Assembly (NCBI RefSeq): GCF_025685545.1
Contig: NZ_JAGSYC010000026.1
Coordinates: 558,001-622,000, forward strand
Direction of reading: 5' to 3'
DNA from: Granulicella paludicola
GTDB taxonomy: Bacteria > Acidobacteriota > Terriglobia > Terriglobales > Acidobacteriaceae
DNA length: 64,000 nucleotides
The position numbers and the translations under genes are program-made. The notes beneath the pieces are model-generated. The model ran no database searches, was not told the origin of the DNA, and worked only from the letters and a program-made list of their open reading frames with translations. Positions 32,761-39,358 of the stretch are shown here, piece by piece. Positions within the stretch are counted from its first letter, which is position 1. The number at the start of each line of letters is the position of its first letter.

Positions 32761-33176
32761 TCCTGCTCGATACGAACGTGATCTCGGAGCCGGCGAAGCC
32801 ACTTCCCGATGCACGGGTGATGCGCTGGATCGATGCGCAGACGGTGGAATCGCTCTATGTTTCGAGTACGGTTTTAGCCGAGTGGCTGACGGGCGTGGAG
32901 AAGCTGCCGCAAGGTCGGCGTCGACGCGAGATGGAGGAGCTAATTCACCAGATGCTACAGGAGTTGATTGGCCCGCGGGTGCTCAGTTTTGACCGGGTCG
33001 CTGCTGAGATTCATGCGAAGCTGATGGCCGAAGCTGGCGCGAAGGGTGTGACGGTGTCCTTTGCGGATTGCCAGATTGCGGCGGTGGCGAAGCTGCATGA
33101 TCTGACGGTGGCGACGCGCGATACGGGGCCGTTTCTGGCGATGGGCGTACGGGTGATCGATCCCTGGGAGGCGTAA
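32757..33176 (+). CDS. PIN-domain toxin ribonuclease, FitB/VapC type
   Basis: A 139-residue PIN domain. MILLDTNVISE supplies the first acidic residues (D5, E11). SSTVLAEWLTGVEKLP carries the second acidic residue, and GVTVSFADCQIAAVAKLHDLTVATRDTGPF the third and fourth. The metal-dependent nuclease cleaves RNA when released from its antitoxin. It is coupled to the antitoxin by a four-base overlap. The pair lies 60 bp after parB, in the near-origin partition region. Confidence 0.9.
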   Translation: MILLDTNVISEPAKPLPDARVMRWIDAQTVESLYVSSTVLAEWLTGVEKLPQGRRRREMEELIHQMLQELIGPRVLSFDRVAAEIHAKLMAEAGAKGVTVSFADCQIAAVAKLHDLTVATRDTGPFLAMGVRVIDPWEA

Positions 33177-33210
33177 AGAACCTCTCATCGAATCCATTTG
33201 GGATTAGACA

Positions 33211-33295
33211 CCCACTCCCTTCGGGGCTAAAGCCTCGGATTCCACTGAGTTTTCTATGCACGGGCTGAAGCCCGTACCGCTTCAAAGCGGGACCT
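33211..33295. repeat. Intergenic palindromic element (type C)
   Basis: Contains GGGGCTAAAGCCTCGG and, at 33260-33275, the near-perfect palindrome ACGGGCTGAAGCCCGT, then CGCTTCAAAGCG. Tandem small palindromes with this 'GGGCTAAAGCCC' character are common intergenic elements in Acidobacteria. Only one copy is seen in this window. Confidence 0.45.
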
Positions 33296-33375
33296 AATCA
33301 GAGGCTCCCTCGTGTGGTGTCTCAGAAGTTCTTTACGGATGCTCCAAACCAAAAGTGTTGCCAACTCGAACAAAT

Positions 33376-33410
33376 AGCAGATCCTTCGCTACGCGAAGGA
33401 TGACAATGTT
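33376..33410 (+). repeat. Dispersed repeat A, copy 2 (overlaps end of tag)
   Basis: AGCAGATCCTTCGCTACGC, then GAAGGATGACAATG. The inner part is a perfect palindrome (ATCCTTCG / CGAAGGAT). It overlaps the last codons and stop of the leftward tag gene. Confidence 0.7.
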
Positions 33411-34024
33411 TTTCCATGAACTTTAGAGACAGGACATTGGAGCCTTGTCACTGCCTTACGGCGGAAGCAGTCGGGGGCGTGGTCGTTGACGATGCCTACG
33501 GCCTGTAGCCAGGCGTAGACGATGGTTGGGCCGCAGAACTTGAAGCCTCGTTTCTTCAGCTCTTTTGAGACGCGGACAGAAAGGTCGGTCTGCACGGGAA
33601 TGGGGCCGGAGTTCTGGATGGGTTTGTTGTCGACGACGGCCCATAGCCAGGTGGCGAGGTCTTCGCCGTTCTTTTGCAGGTCGAGATAGATCTTCGCGCC
33701 GAGGATGGTGGCTTCGATCTTTGCTCTGGCACGGACGATGCCTTCGTTTTGCATCAGGTCTTCGACATCGAGTGCAGTGAACTTGGCGACCTTCTTCGGG
33801 TCGAAGTTCTTGAAGGCCCTGCGGAAGCCTTCGCGCTTGCGCAGGATGATGGCCCAGGAGAGGCCTGCCTGGAAGCCTTCGAGCATGAGCATCTCCCAGA
33901 GCATACGGCTGTCGTGCTGCGGCACGCCCCATTCTTCGTCGTGATACTTCGACATGAGGTCTTCGTACTGCGCCCAGGCGCAACGTTGTTTGCTGTCTGC
34001 CAACTTCTCGCGCTTCGTTGTCAT
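33389..34024 (-). CDS. tag: DNA-3-methyladenine glycosylase I
   Basis: A 211-residue protein from ATG 34024, with GGAGAG before it; ATG 34033 is possible. It has the Tag signature: RCAWAQYEDLMSKYHDEEWG near the N-terminus, FQAGLSWAIILRKREGFRRAF with the catalytic-pocket helix, and GFKFCGPTIVYAWLQAVGIVNDH in the C-terminal half, including the zinc-snap Cys/His residues. It excises 3-methyladenine from alkylated DNA. The final residues (KTLSSFA) and the stop are written by the repeat A copy, so the natural C-terminus has been replaced or extended by the element. Confidence 0.92.
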   Translation of the reverse strand: MTTKREKLADSKQRCAWAQYEDLMSKYHDEEWGVPQHDSRMLWEMLMLEGFQAGLSWAIILRKREGFRRAFKNFDPKKVAKFTALDVEDLMQNEGIVRARAKIEATILGAKIYLDLQKNGEDLATWLWAVVDNKPIQNSGPIPVQTDLSVRVSKELKKRGFKFCGPTIVYAWLQAVGIVNDHAPDCFRRKAVTRLQCPVSKVHGKTLSSFA

Positions 34025-34086
34025 ACTCTCCATTCAACCGCAGTTCCACTCTTCGCGCAGCCGCAAACACCACGTAAGCTAGAGCT

Positions 34087-35478
34087 ATGAAGAACATTCA
34101 GCGGCACCTCCTCGCGTTTGCGACTATCGGGTCCTTCACTGCTCTTTCCACTGCTCTCATGGCGGATGCTCAGCAGGCTTACAGGCCGGCGGCGGCGCGT
34201 ACGCTGATCCGCGCCGGGCATGTGCTCGACGTCCACACCGGCAAGGAAGCTGCTGCAGAGACGATCATCATCACTGGCGACAAGATCACTGCGCTTGCTC
34301 CTACGGCGTCCACGCCTGCGCAGGCGGGCGATCGTGAGATCGACCTCAGCGGCTACACGGTGATGCCCGGGTTGATCGACGTGCATACGCACCTGACGAT
34401 GGCGACGAACTTCGATCCCTACTTCGAGCTTTCGATGACGCCTGCGAAGGAGGCGATCCTTGGCGTGGAGAACGCGAAGACTACGCTCGAGGCCGGGTTC
34501 ACGACTGTGCGTAATGTTGGCGCCAACGGGTTCACGGATGTTGCGCTGCGCGATGAGATCGATGAAGGCCACATTCCAGGGCCGCACATGCAGGTGTCGG
34601 GGCCCGCGCTCGGCATCACCGGCGGACACATGGATGAGAACCTGCTGCCGGAGCAGTATCACGTTGTCGGTGAAGGTGTGGCCGATGGCATCCCTGCAGT
34701 GCAGCATATGGTGCGGCAGAACATCAAGTACGGCGCTGACCTGATCAAGATTGGCGCCTCCGGCGGTGTGCTCTCCAAGGGAGATGATCCGCAGGCTTCG
34801 CAGTACACGCTGGAAGAGATGCAGGCCATCGTGGCGGACGCGCATCGGCTGGGGCGCAAGGTGGCGGCGCACGCGCATGGAGCGCAGGCGATCCTGTGGG
34901 CGTCGGAGGCGGGTGTCGATTCGATCGAGCACGGCAGCTATCTCGACGATGCCGGCATCGCGATGATGAAGAAGCACGGCACATACCTTGTGCCGACGGC
35001 TTACCTGATCGACTGGGTGCAGCAGTATGGCAAGCTGCCGCCGTTCTATCAGCAGAAGATGAAGGACGTGAGTGCGGTCGAAAAGCAGAATGCAATCAAA
35101 GCCATCAAGGCTGGCGTGAAGGTCGCGCTCGGCACGGATGCGGCGGTGTATCCGCATGGTCTCAATGCGCATGAGCTGGATGTGTATGTGAATCAGTTCG
35201 GCATGACTCCGCTGGCTGCGATTCAGACAGGAACCGTCAATGCGGCAGACCTGATGGGTTGGTCGGACAAGGTGGGTTCGCTCGAGGCTGGCAAGTGGGC
35301 CGACATCATTGCGATCCAGGGCGATCCGCTGAGTGATGTGAAGCTGCTGCAACACGTTCCATTTGTGATGCGATCCGGCATCGTCTTCAAGGACGAAGCG
35401 CATCCCACTGCCGTCGACAAGCTGGTCGCAGCGGCGCCATCCACACCTAACACCATTGGCACGGAGAACAGTTTCTAA
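34087..35478 (+). CDS. Secreted amidohydrolase family protein
   Basis: A 463-residue protein with a signal-peptide-like start (MKNIQRHLLAFATIGSFTAL ... ADA). Amidohydrolase metal ligands are visible: VMPGLIDVHTHLTM (HxH, about residue 99), a probable carboxylated Lys in DLIKIGASGGV, AAHAHGAQAI (His), SIEHGSYLDD (His) and ALGTDAAVYPHG (catalytic Asp). It resembles imidazolonepropionase-like or prolidase-like members that hydrolyse cyclic amides or dipeptides in the periplasm. It shares one base of its stop with the next gene's start. Confidence 0.9.
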   Translation: MKNIQRHLLAFATIGSFTALSTALMADAQQAYRPAAARTLIRAGHVLDVHTGKEAAAETIIITGDKITALAPTASTPAQAGDREIDLSGYTVMPGLIDVHTHLTMATNFDPYFELSMTPAKEAILGVENAKTTLEAGFTTVRNVGANGFTDVALRDEIDEGHIPGPHMQVSGPALGITGGHMDENLLPEQYHVVGEGVADGIPAVQHMVRQNIKYGADLIKIGASGGVLSKGDDPQASQYTLEEMQAIVADAHRLGRKVAAHAHGAQAILWASEAGVDSIEHGSYLDDAGIAMMKKHGTYLVPTAYLIDWVQQYGKLPPFYQQKMKDVSAVEKQNAIKAIKAGVKVALGTDAAVYPHGLNAHELDVYVNQFGMTPLAAIQTGTVNAADLMGWSDKVGSLEAGKWADIIAIQGDPLSDVKLLQHVPFVMRSGIVFKDEAHPTAVDKLVAAAPSTPNTIGTENSF

Positions 35479-36242
35479 TGCAGGCCACACGCTTTGAGTA
35501 CCGCTTCCGCTTCGCTATCCACGTTCTGATCTATGTGCTCGGCTTCGGGCTGGTGCCACTGCTTGACCGCTTCACCCCCGGCATCGTGCAGGCCCTGTCT
35601 ATCGCGACGCGTTCGACGTGGCTGATTGCAGCGTCGATCCTCGCGCGACAACATCTGCTGACGTTCTCGACCGCTACCGTGGTGCTGCTTATCGTAGCTC
35701 TGGTATTCACTGGTTTGGGAGCGTGGTTCCGACTGTGGGGTGCGGCGTATGTGGGTGCGCGAGTGGTGAAGTCGAGCGAGATGCATGGCGAACGGATGCT
35801 GGCCGATGGGCCGTATCGGCGTACGCGCAATCCGCTCTATCTTGGAACGCTGCTGCATACGATCGGGCTGGCGATCCTAATGCCGCCGGTGGGAGCAGCG
35901 CTGGCGATTGCATTGGTGTGGATCTTCCAGATACGGCTTGCGCTCGCAGAGGAGCCGTTCCTTACAGCGAAGTTTGGGCAGGCGTATGTCGAGTACAAGA
36001 ATGCCGTGCCGCGGTTTCTGCCTGCACCTACGCCGCAGGTTGCGGCGAGTGGAGCACAAGCGCATTGGGGGCAGGCGGTGCTGGGTGAGCTTTACTTCAT
36101 CGGAGTGTTCGTGACGATGGCGGTGTTCGGCTGGAACTTCAACGCCGATCCGATGTTTCGCGGGATCCTGATTTCGCTGGGTGCGGGGATTGTGGCGCGA
36201 GCTTTTCTACCGCAGGCTGCGCAGGAATCGCAGGTCCACTAA
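35478..36242 (+). CDS. Isoprenylcysteine carboxyl methyltransferase-like membrane protein
   Basis: A 254-residue membrane protein with five or more hydrophobic segments. The motif MLADGPYRRTRNPLYLGTLL with EEPFLTAKFGQAYVEYKNAVPRFLP is the C-terminal signature of ICMT/PEMT-like methyltransferases. These bind SAM at the membrane face and methylate small or lipid-linked acceptors. The start ATG overlaps the amidohydrolase stop (TAATG), so both are co-translated. The acceptor is unknown. Confidence 0.85.
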   Translation: MQATRFEYRFRFAIHVLIYVLGFGLVPLLDRFTPGIVQALSIATRSTWLIAASILARQHLLTFSTATVVLLIVALVFTGLGAWFRLWGAAYVGARVVKSSEMHGERMLADGPYRRTRNPLYLGTLLHTIGLAILMPPVGAALAIALVWIFQIRLALAEEPFLTAKFGQAYVEYKNAVPRFLPAPTPQVAASGAQAHWGQAVLGELYFIGVFVTMAVFGWNFNADPMFRGILISLGAGIVARAFLPQAAQESQVH

Positions 36243-36574
36243 CGCAGTACCTGTAAACCGCACTGCTGAATCTCCACAGGAGTGGCATCGGGCGCAATGT
36301 CCAAGCCGTTCGCCCATTCCACAAAGCCCTCACCGCAACCTAGATCGCTGAATACATCAGGGTCTCGCAACGAGGCAAAGACGCCGGCGTGGTCACTGAA
36401 AATAAGTTCTCGCATCTGCACTTCACCCGCGAGACCGTCGATGAACTTCACGAAGAGACGATAGTCAGGCCTTGCCTCTACAGAAGTCACGATCCATGGA
36501 ACATTCGAGCGCACAACCTCACCGCTAGCTAAGGTAGAGGTGTAATTTTCGCTGGATGCTTGTGTGTTGAGCAT
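36239..36574 (-). CDS. DUF2442 protein
   Basis: A 111-residue frame from ATG 36574, or 91 residues from GTG 36514. The core VPWIVTSVEARPDYRLFVKFIDGLAGEVQM ... FASLRDPDVFSDL ... EWANGLDIAPDATPVE (split) is the DUF2442 pattern, ending in W.NG.DI.PD. DUF2442 genes typically follow a DUF4160 gene; the pair resembles a small toxin-antitoxin-like or regulatory module. Here the partner is broken, while this frame looks intact. Its 3' end overlaps the stop of the convergent methyltransferase by four bases. Confidence 0.8.
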   Translation of the reverse strand: MLNTQASSENYTSTLASGEVVRSNVPWIVTSVEARPDYRLFVKFIDGLAGEVQMRELIFSDHAGVFASLRDPDVFSDLGCGEGFVEWANGLDIAPDATPVEIQQCGLQVLR

Positions 36575-36788
36575 AGCTCCCATGCCTCCATGATCTCCGT
36601 CTGATGCATACCTGCCATTGTAAAACGAGCTCCATGTGCCTGGGCGACAGACCACCTTCCAAGGTCTCAAGGGTCCGGATCGCGATCACCACCCAAATGC
36701 CCTCTGCTGTTGCATGAAAGTGCGGCGGAGCGTGATCGCCCCAATACATTTAAATCTTGATCCCATAGAAGAAGCTCAACGTGGGCAT
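36529..36788 (-). pseudogene. DUF4160 gene, inactivated by a nonsense codon and a frameshift
   Basis: Reading from ATG 36788 (GAGTGAGG upstream) gives MPTLSFFYGIKI, then a TAA stop, then MYWGDHAPPHFHATAEG in the same frame. DUF4160 proteins read through this point with an ordinary residue before MY(F/W)GDHAPPHFHA. After VLQWQ the frame shifts by one missing base, and the family's ending continues in another frame as MHQTEIMEAWEL to ITPLP with a stop at 36529. Two independent lesions mark a pseudogene. The adjacent DUF2442 partner frame is intact. Confidence 0.85.
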
Positions 36789-36817
36789 CGCGACGTCCTC
36801 ACTCAGGTTCACATGCA

Positions 36818-36850
36818 GAACGGGCCGAAGCATGAAGCTTCGGCCCGTTT
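36818..36850 (-). terminator. Terminator after the HU gene
   Basis: A 14-bp stem (36818-36831 with 36837-36850) with a five-base loop lies between the HU stop and the DUF4160 remnant. It is near-symmetrical. The T-rich side serves either strand. Confidence 0.8.
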
Positions 36851-36867
36851 CGTGCGCAAGGAGTGAA

Positions 36868-37164
36868 CTACTTCTTGGGGGGAGCGATGGTGTCCTTCGC
36901 GACCTTAGCCACGCGGAACTTCACAACGGTCTTCGCCTTGATCTTGATAGCTTCGCCGGTCTGGGGGTTGCGGCCGATGCGCGCCTTGCGCTCTGCCTTG
37001 ACCAGCTTGCCGATGCCGGGGATCGTGAACTCGCCGTTCTTCTTCGTTTCCTTAACAGCGGTTTCAGCGAGCAGTTCCAGGAACGTGGAGGTCTGCTTGT
37101 TGGTGAGCTCGAGCTTCTCTGCGAGGTGGCGAACCAGAGCTGTCTTTGTCATTCCCTTTGCCAT
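36868..37164 (-). CDS. HU-family DNA-binding protein
   Basis: A 98-residue HU/IHF protein: MTKTALVRHLAEKLELTNKQ, then VKETKKNGEFTIPGIGKL and the DNA-binding arm RKARIGRNPQTGEAIKIKAK. It bends and compacts DNA as a dimer. AAGGAG lies eight bases before the ATG. A TTGACA hexamer on the minus strand at 37357-37362 may be the -35 of its promoter, giving a long leader. The C-terminal tail DTIAPPKK is slightly longer than in Escherichia coli HU. Confidence 0.95.
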   Translation of the reverse strand: MAKGMTKTALVRHLAEKLELTNKQTSTFLELLAETAVKETKKNGEFTIPGIGKLVKAERKARIGRNPQTGEAIKIKAKTVVKFRVAKVAKDTIAPPKK

Positions 37165-37455
37165 TGTGTGTACTCCTTCGTATTCGATTTAGTTGAGCAT
37201 GGGTTTCGAACCCATCGCCCGCACCTTGAGCTGATTGCCTCTCCGCTGTCCTGTTGGTTCTACGTGCGATCCAACCCGGCGATAAGAAGAAACACCAGTA
37301 TTCATGCGGGTGCGGAGAACCGCGCCGTGTTTCACCTTCAACCTTCCTGAACGCTTTGTCAACGGCAATTCTTCGGTTTTTTCAGATATTTATAGGGTTT
37401 TTGTGGATTTTCTTCTTTTTAGGCCGATTTCGGGCTGTTTTTCTGCATGTCGGGG

Positions 37456-38172
37456 CTAAAAGATAGGTCTGCGTAGGCGCTCATCGCGTTGGTCTGTGCC
37501 TGCCAGGATGGCACCATTCAAGGCATCGACGAGAGGCGTTGCGAGCTTGATGCGCTTCACCAGTTCAGTTGCGAGTGTGGGTTGCAGAGCGAGATCTGCG
37601 GGCAGTGAGACGTGGACGCCCCAGTTCTTCGCTCGCAACAATTCGTCGGCCGGGTCATCTGCGGCGAAGCCTTTGGGCATGCGGGTGAGCGCCTCGGCTT
37701 CGATGCCGGTGAAGCCTGCGGTGCCGCTCATCGCCTTCTTCAGCAGCTTGCGGTACTCGATGTGGTTCTCTGACATCCAGGTGCGGATCTTGAGCAGCTG
37801 TTCGCGCTCGGGCATGTACACGCCAGCTGCTATCAGGACCTCGTTGGGGTTGACGTGCATGTAAAAGCCGCCGCCGGAGGTCTTCTCCATACCGCGACGC
37901 GCCCACCATGCGCCTGCCTGCGTCTTGTAAGGATTCTTGTTCTTGCTGAAGCGGATGTCGCGGTAGATGCGCATGGCGACCTTGTTCGCGGGACGAACGT
38001 GGTCGGGAGCGAAGTCTTCGAGCTTCGCGTTGATCTCTTCGATGAGCGCGAGCATGGGAGCTTTGACGCTGCGCTCGAAGATGTCGCGACGAGCTTCGAA
38101 CCACTCGCGGTCGTTGTTTTTCTTGAGGCCGCGGAGGAACTTCATGGTCTCGGGGGTAAAGTGCGTGGACAT
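37456..38172 (-). CDS. DUF2461 family protein
   Basis: A 238-residue protein from ATG 38172 (MSTHFTPETMKFLRGLKKNN). The longer frame to 38301 is repeat-derived and rejected. It matches DUF2461 / TIGR02453: FL..L..NND.EWFEARR, ANKVAMRIYRDIRFSKNKNPYKTQ (split) and GGGFYMHVNPNEVLIAAGVYMP. The function is not established for the family. The last residues RLRRPIF end close to the T-rich stretch downstream. Confidence 0.88.
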   Translation of the reverse strand: MSTHFTPETMKFLRGLKKNNDREWFEARRDIFERSVKAPMLALIEEINAKLEDFAPDHVRPANKVAMRIYRDIRFSKNKNPYKTQAGAWWARRGMEKTSGGGFYMHVNPNEVLIAAGVYMPEREQLLKIRTWMSENHIEYRKLLKKAMSGTAGFTGIEAEALTRMPKGFAADDPADELLRAKNWGVHVSLPADLALQPTLATELVKRIKLATPLVDALNGAILAGTDQRDERLRRPIF

Positions 38173-38194
38173 GTGTCTATCGTAAGCTGCGGGG

Positions 38195-38280
38195 TACGCT
38201 CGTGCTTTGCACATCGCTGCTGCAAATACAGGGATCTCTCCACTCCGGCGCAAAAGCGCGCCTTTGGTCGAGATGATAAG
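38195..38280 (+). repeat. Dispersed repeat B, copy 2 (full)
   Basis: Starts TACGCTCGTGCTTTGCAC as in copy 1, and continues through CTCTCCACTCCGGCGCAA to GGTCGAGATGATAAG. The second half is shared with the fragment at 41239-41288. It lies directly upstream of the DUF2461 gene and is followed by repeat A at 38301. Confidence 0.65.
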
Positions 38281-38300
38281 GGTTTGCAGGTGGTTCAGCA

Positions 38301-38337
38301 CAGCAGGTCCTTCGGCTTCGCCTCAGGATGACAATGT
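38301..38337 (+). repeat. Dispersed repeat A, copy 3
   Basis: CAGCAGGTCCTTCGGCTTCG, then CCTCAGGATGACAATG. It lies between two leftward genes, just after repeat B copy 2. Confidence 0.75.
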
Positions 38338-38357
38338 CTGAAGGTTTCAGGCGAGGA

Positions 38358-39125
38358 TCAGCTTGCGCGGGGCTGCATGGCGTAGGCGGCGTTGCGGGCG
38401 GCGTCTTCCTGTTTGCTGCAGGTGGGCTGCTGCTGGTCTACCTGCATGGTGACGACGCCGGTGGGCATGTGGGTCTTGTCGAGCTTCATCATCACGGCGC
38501 AGGTCTTGGCTTTGCCGATGCCGTTCTCTGCCCATAGCTGGTAGTCGATGCCTTCGAAGGCGAGGAGCTTTACGTGGCCGGACTTGTCGGCGTAGGTAGC
38601 ACCGCTGTCGCTGCCTGCAATGCCGGGCTGGTTGATCTGCGTGAGGTAGGCGTCGCCGCTGGGCAGTGGCTTGCCGTCCGGGCCGGTGACGAGGACTTCG
38701 ATGTACTTCGGAGTAAGAACGCGGCTGACTTTGATGTCGATGTTCTTTACCTTGGCGTTGTTCTTGACCTCAACGGCCTTTGCGCCGGTCTCAGCTTCGC
38801 TGCCAGGTCCGCTGCCAGCGTAGTAGGTGGAGAGTACGGGAGCGCTTTCGGTGGCGGGCCAGTCGTAGTTGGCGACGATGAAGTACTTGCCGGGAGGGAC
38901 GTCGAGTGAAAACTCGCCGTCGTCGTTGGTGAGCTGCTCTGGATTGGTAGCGTCGATCTCGCCTTCGGAGGCGATGGCGGTGACCCAGGCGCTGGCGATG
39001 GGCTTGCCGTCGGCACCGGTGAGCTTGCCCGTGACGGTGCCGTGCGGGCCATCCTGTGCGGCATGTACGGACTTTGTGGAGACGAGCAGCAGTAGGGCAG
39101 AACAGCAGATGAGCCAACGACGCAT
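38358..39125 (-). CDS. Secreted carboxypeptidase-regulatory-like domain protein
   Basis: A 255-residue protein from ATG 39125. It has a signal peptide (MRRWLICCSALLLLVSTKSV), then a beta-sandwich (HGTVTGKLTGADGKPIASAW ... GEFSLDVPPGKYFIVANYDW) of the CarboxypepD_reg type, and a second, similar domain (ITVLVTGPDGKPLPSGDAYL-like, residues about 160-230). There are no catalytic residues; such proteins are binding or structural. A single Cys pair near the end (KTCAVMM, QPTCSKQ) could form a disulfide. Function unknown. Confidence 0.78.
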   Translation of the reverse strand: MRRWLICCSALLLLVSTKSVHAAQDGPHGTVTGKLTGADGKPIASAWVTAIASEGEIDATNPEQLTNDDGEFSLDVPPGKYFIVANYDWPATESAPVLSTYYAGSGPGSEAETGAKAVEVKNNAKVKNIDIKVSRVLTPKYIEVLVTGPDGKPLPSGDAYLTQINQPGIAGSDSGATYADKSGHVKLLAFEGIDYQLWAENGIGKAKTCAVMMKLDKTHMPTGVVTMQVDQQQPTCSKQEDAARNAAYAMQPRAS

Positions 39126-39232
39126 GGATAGGTCCTCAGCGTTCAGGATAATGCACACGGTGGAGGCGGAGGTGTTGGCAGTGGGTGATCTTATGTACTG
39201 TGGTGTGGTTAAGGTCGTGGTGGTTCGAATGA

Positions 39233-39280
39233 AGCAGGTCCTTCCCCTTCGACTTCGCTCAGGGTCAGGATGACAATGTT
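39233..39280 (+). repeat. Dispersed repeat A, copy 4
   Basis: AGCAGGTCCTTCCCCTTCG, then ACTTCGCTCAGGGTCAGGA and TGACAATG. This is the longer A variant with an inserted GCTCAGGG-type segment, as in the copy at 61741. It lies between two leftward genes. Confidence 0.7.
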
Positions 39281-39308
39281 GGAGAGTAGGGTCCGATCAG
39301 GAATTGCG

Positions 39309-39336
39309 AAGGGCACGAGCTCTTGCTCGTGCCCTT
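39309..39336 (-). terminator. Terminator after the M28 peptidase gene
   Basis: A perfect 12-bp stem (39309-39320 with 39325-39336) with a four-base loop lies 23 bases after the stop of the leftward peptidase gene. Confidence 0.8.
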
Positions 39337-39358
39337 TGTGTTGATGCTGAAACGTGGG

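Noticed and set aside
36525-36749. 74-residue minus-strand frame as an intact short DUF4160 protein
   Set aside because: It starts after an in-frame stop that cuts off the first 12 residues of the family and leaves the family frame before the end. It is a fragment of the pseudogene.
37195-37260. tRNA-like T-arm (ATGGGTTCGAAACCCAT on the minus strand) upstream of the HU gene
   Set aside because: The T-stem and TTCGAAA loop look right, but no matching acceptor strand or anticodon arm can be drawn at the required distances. I treat it as part of the HU leader.
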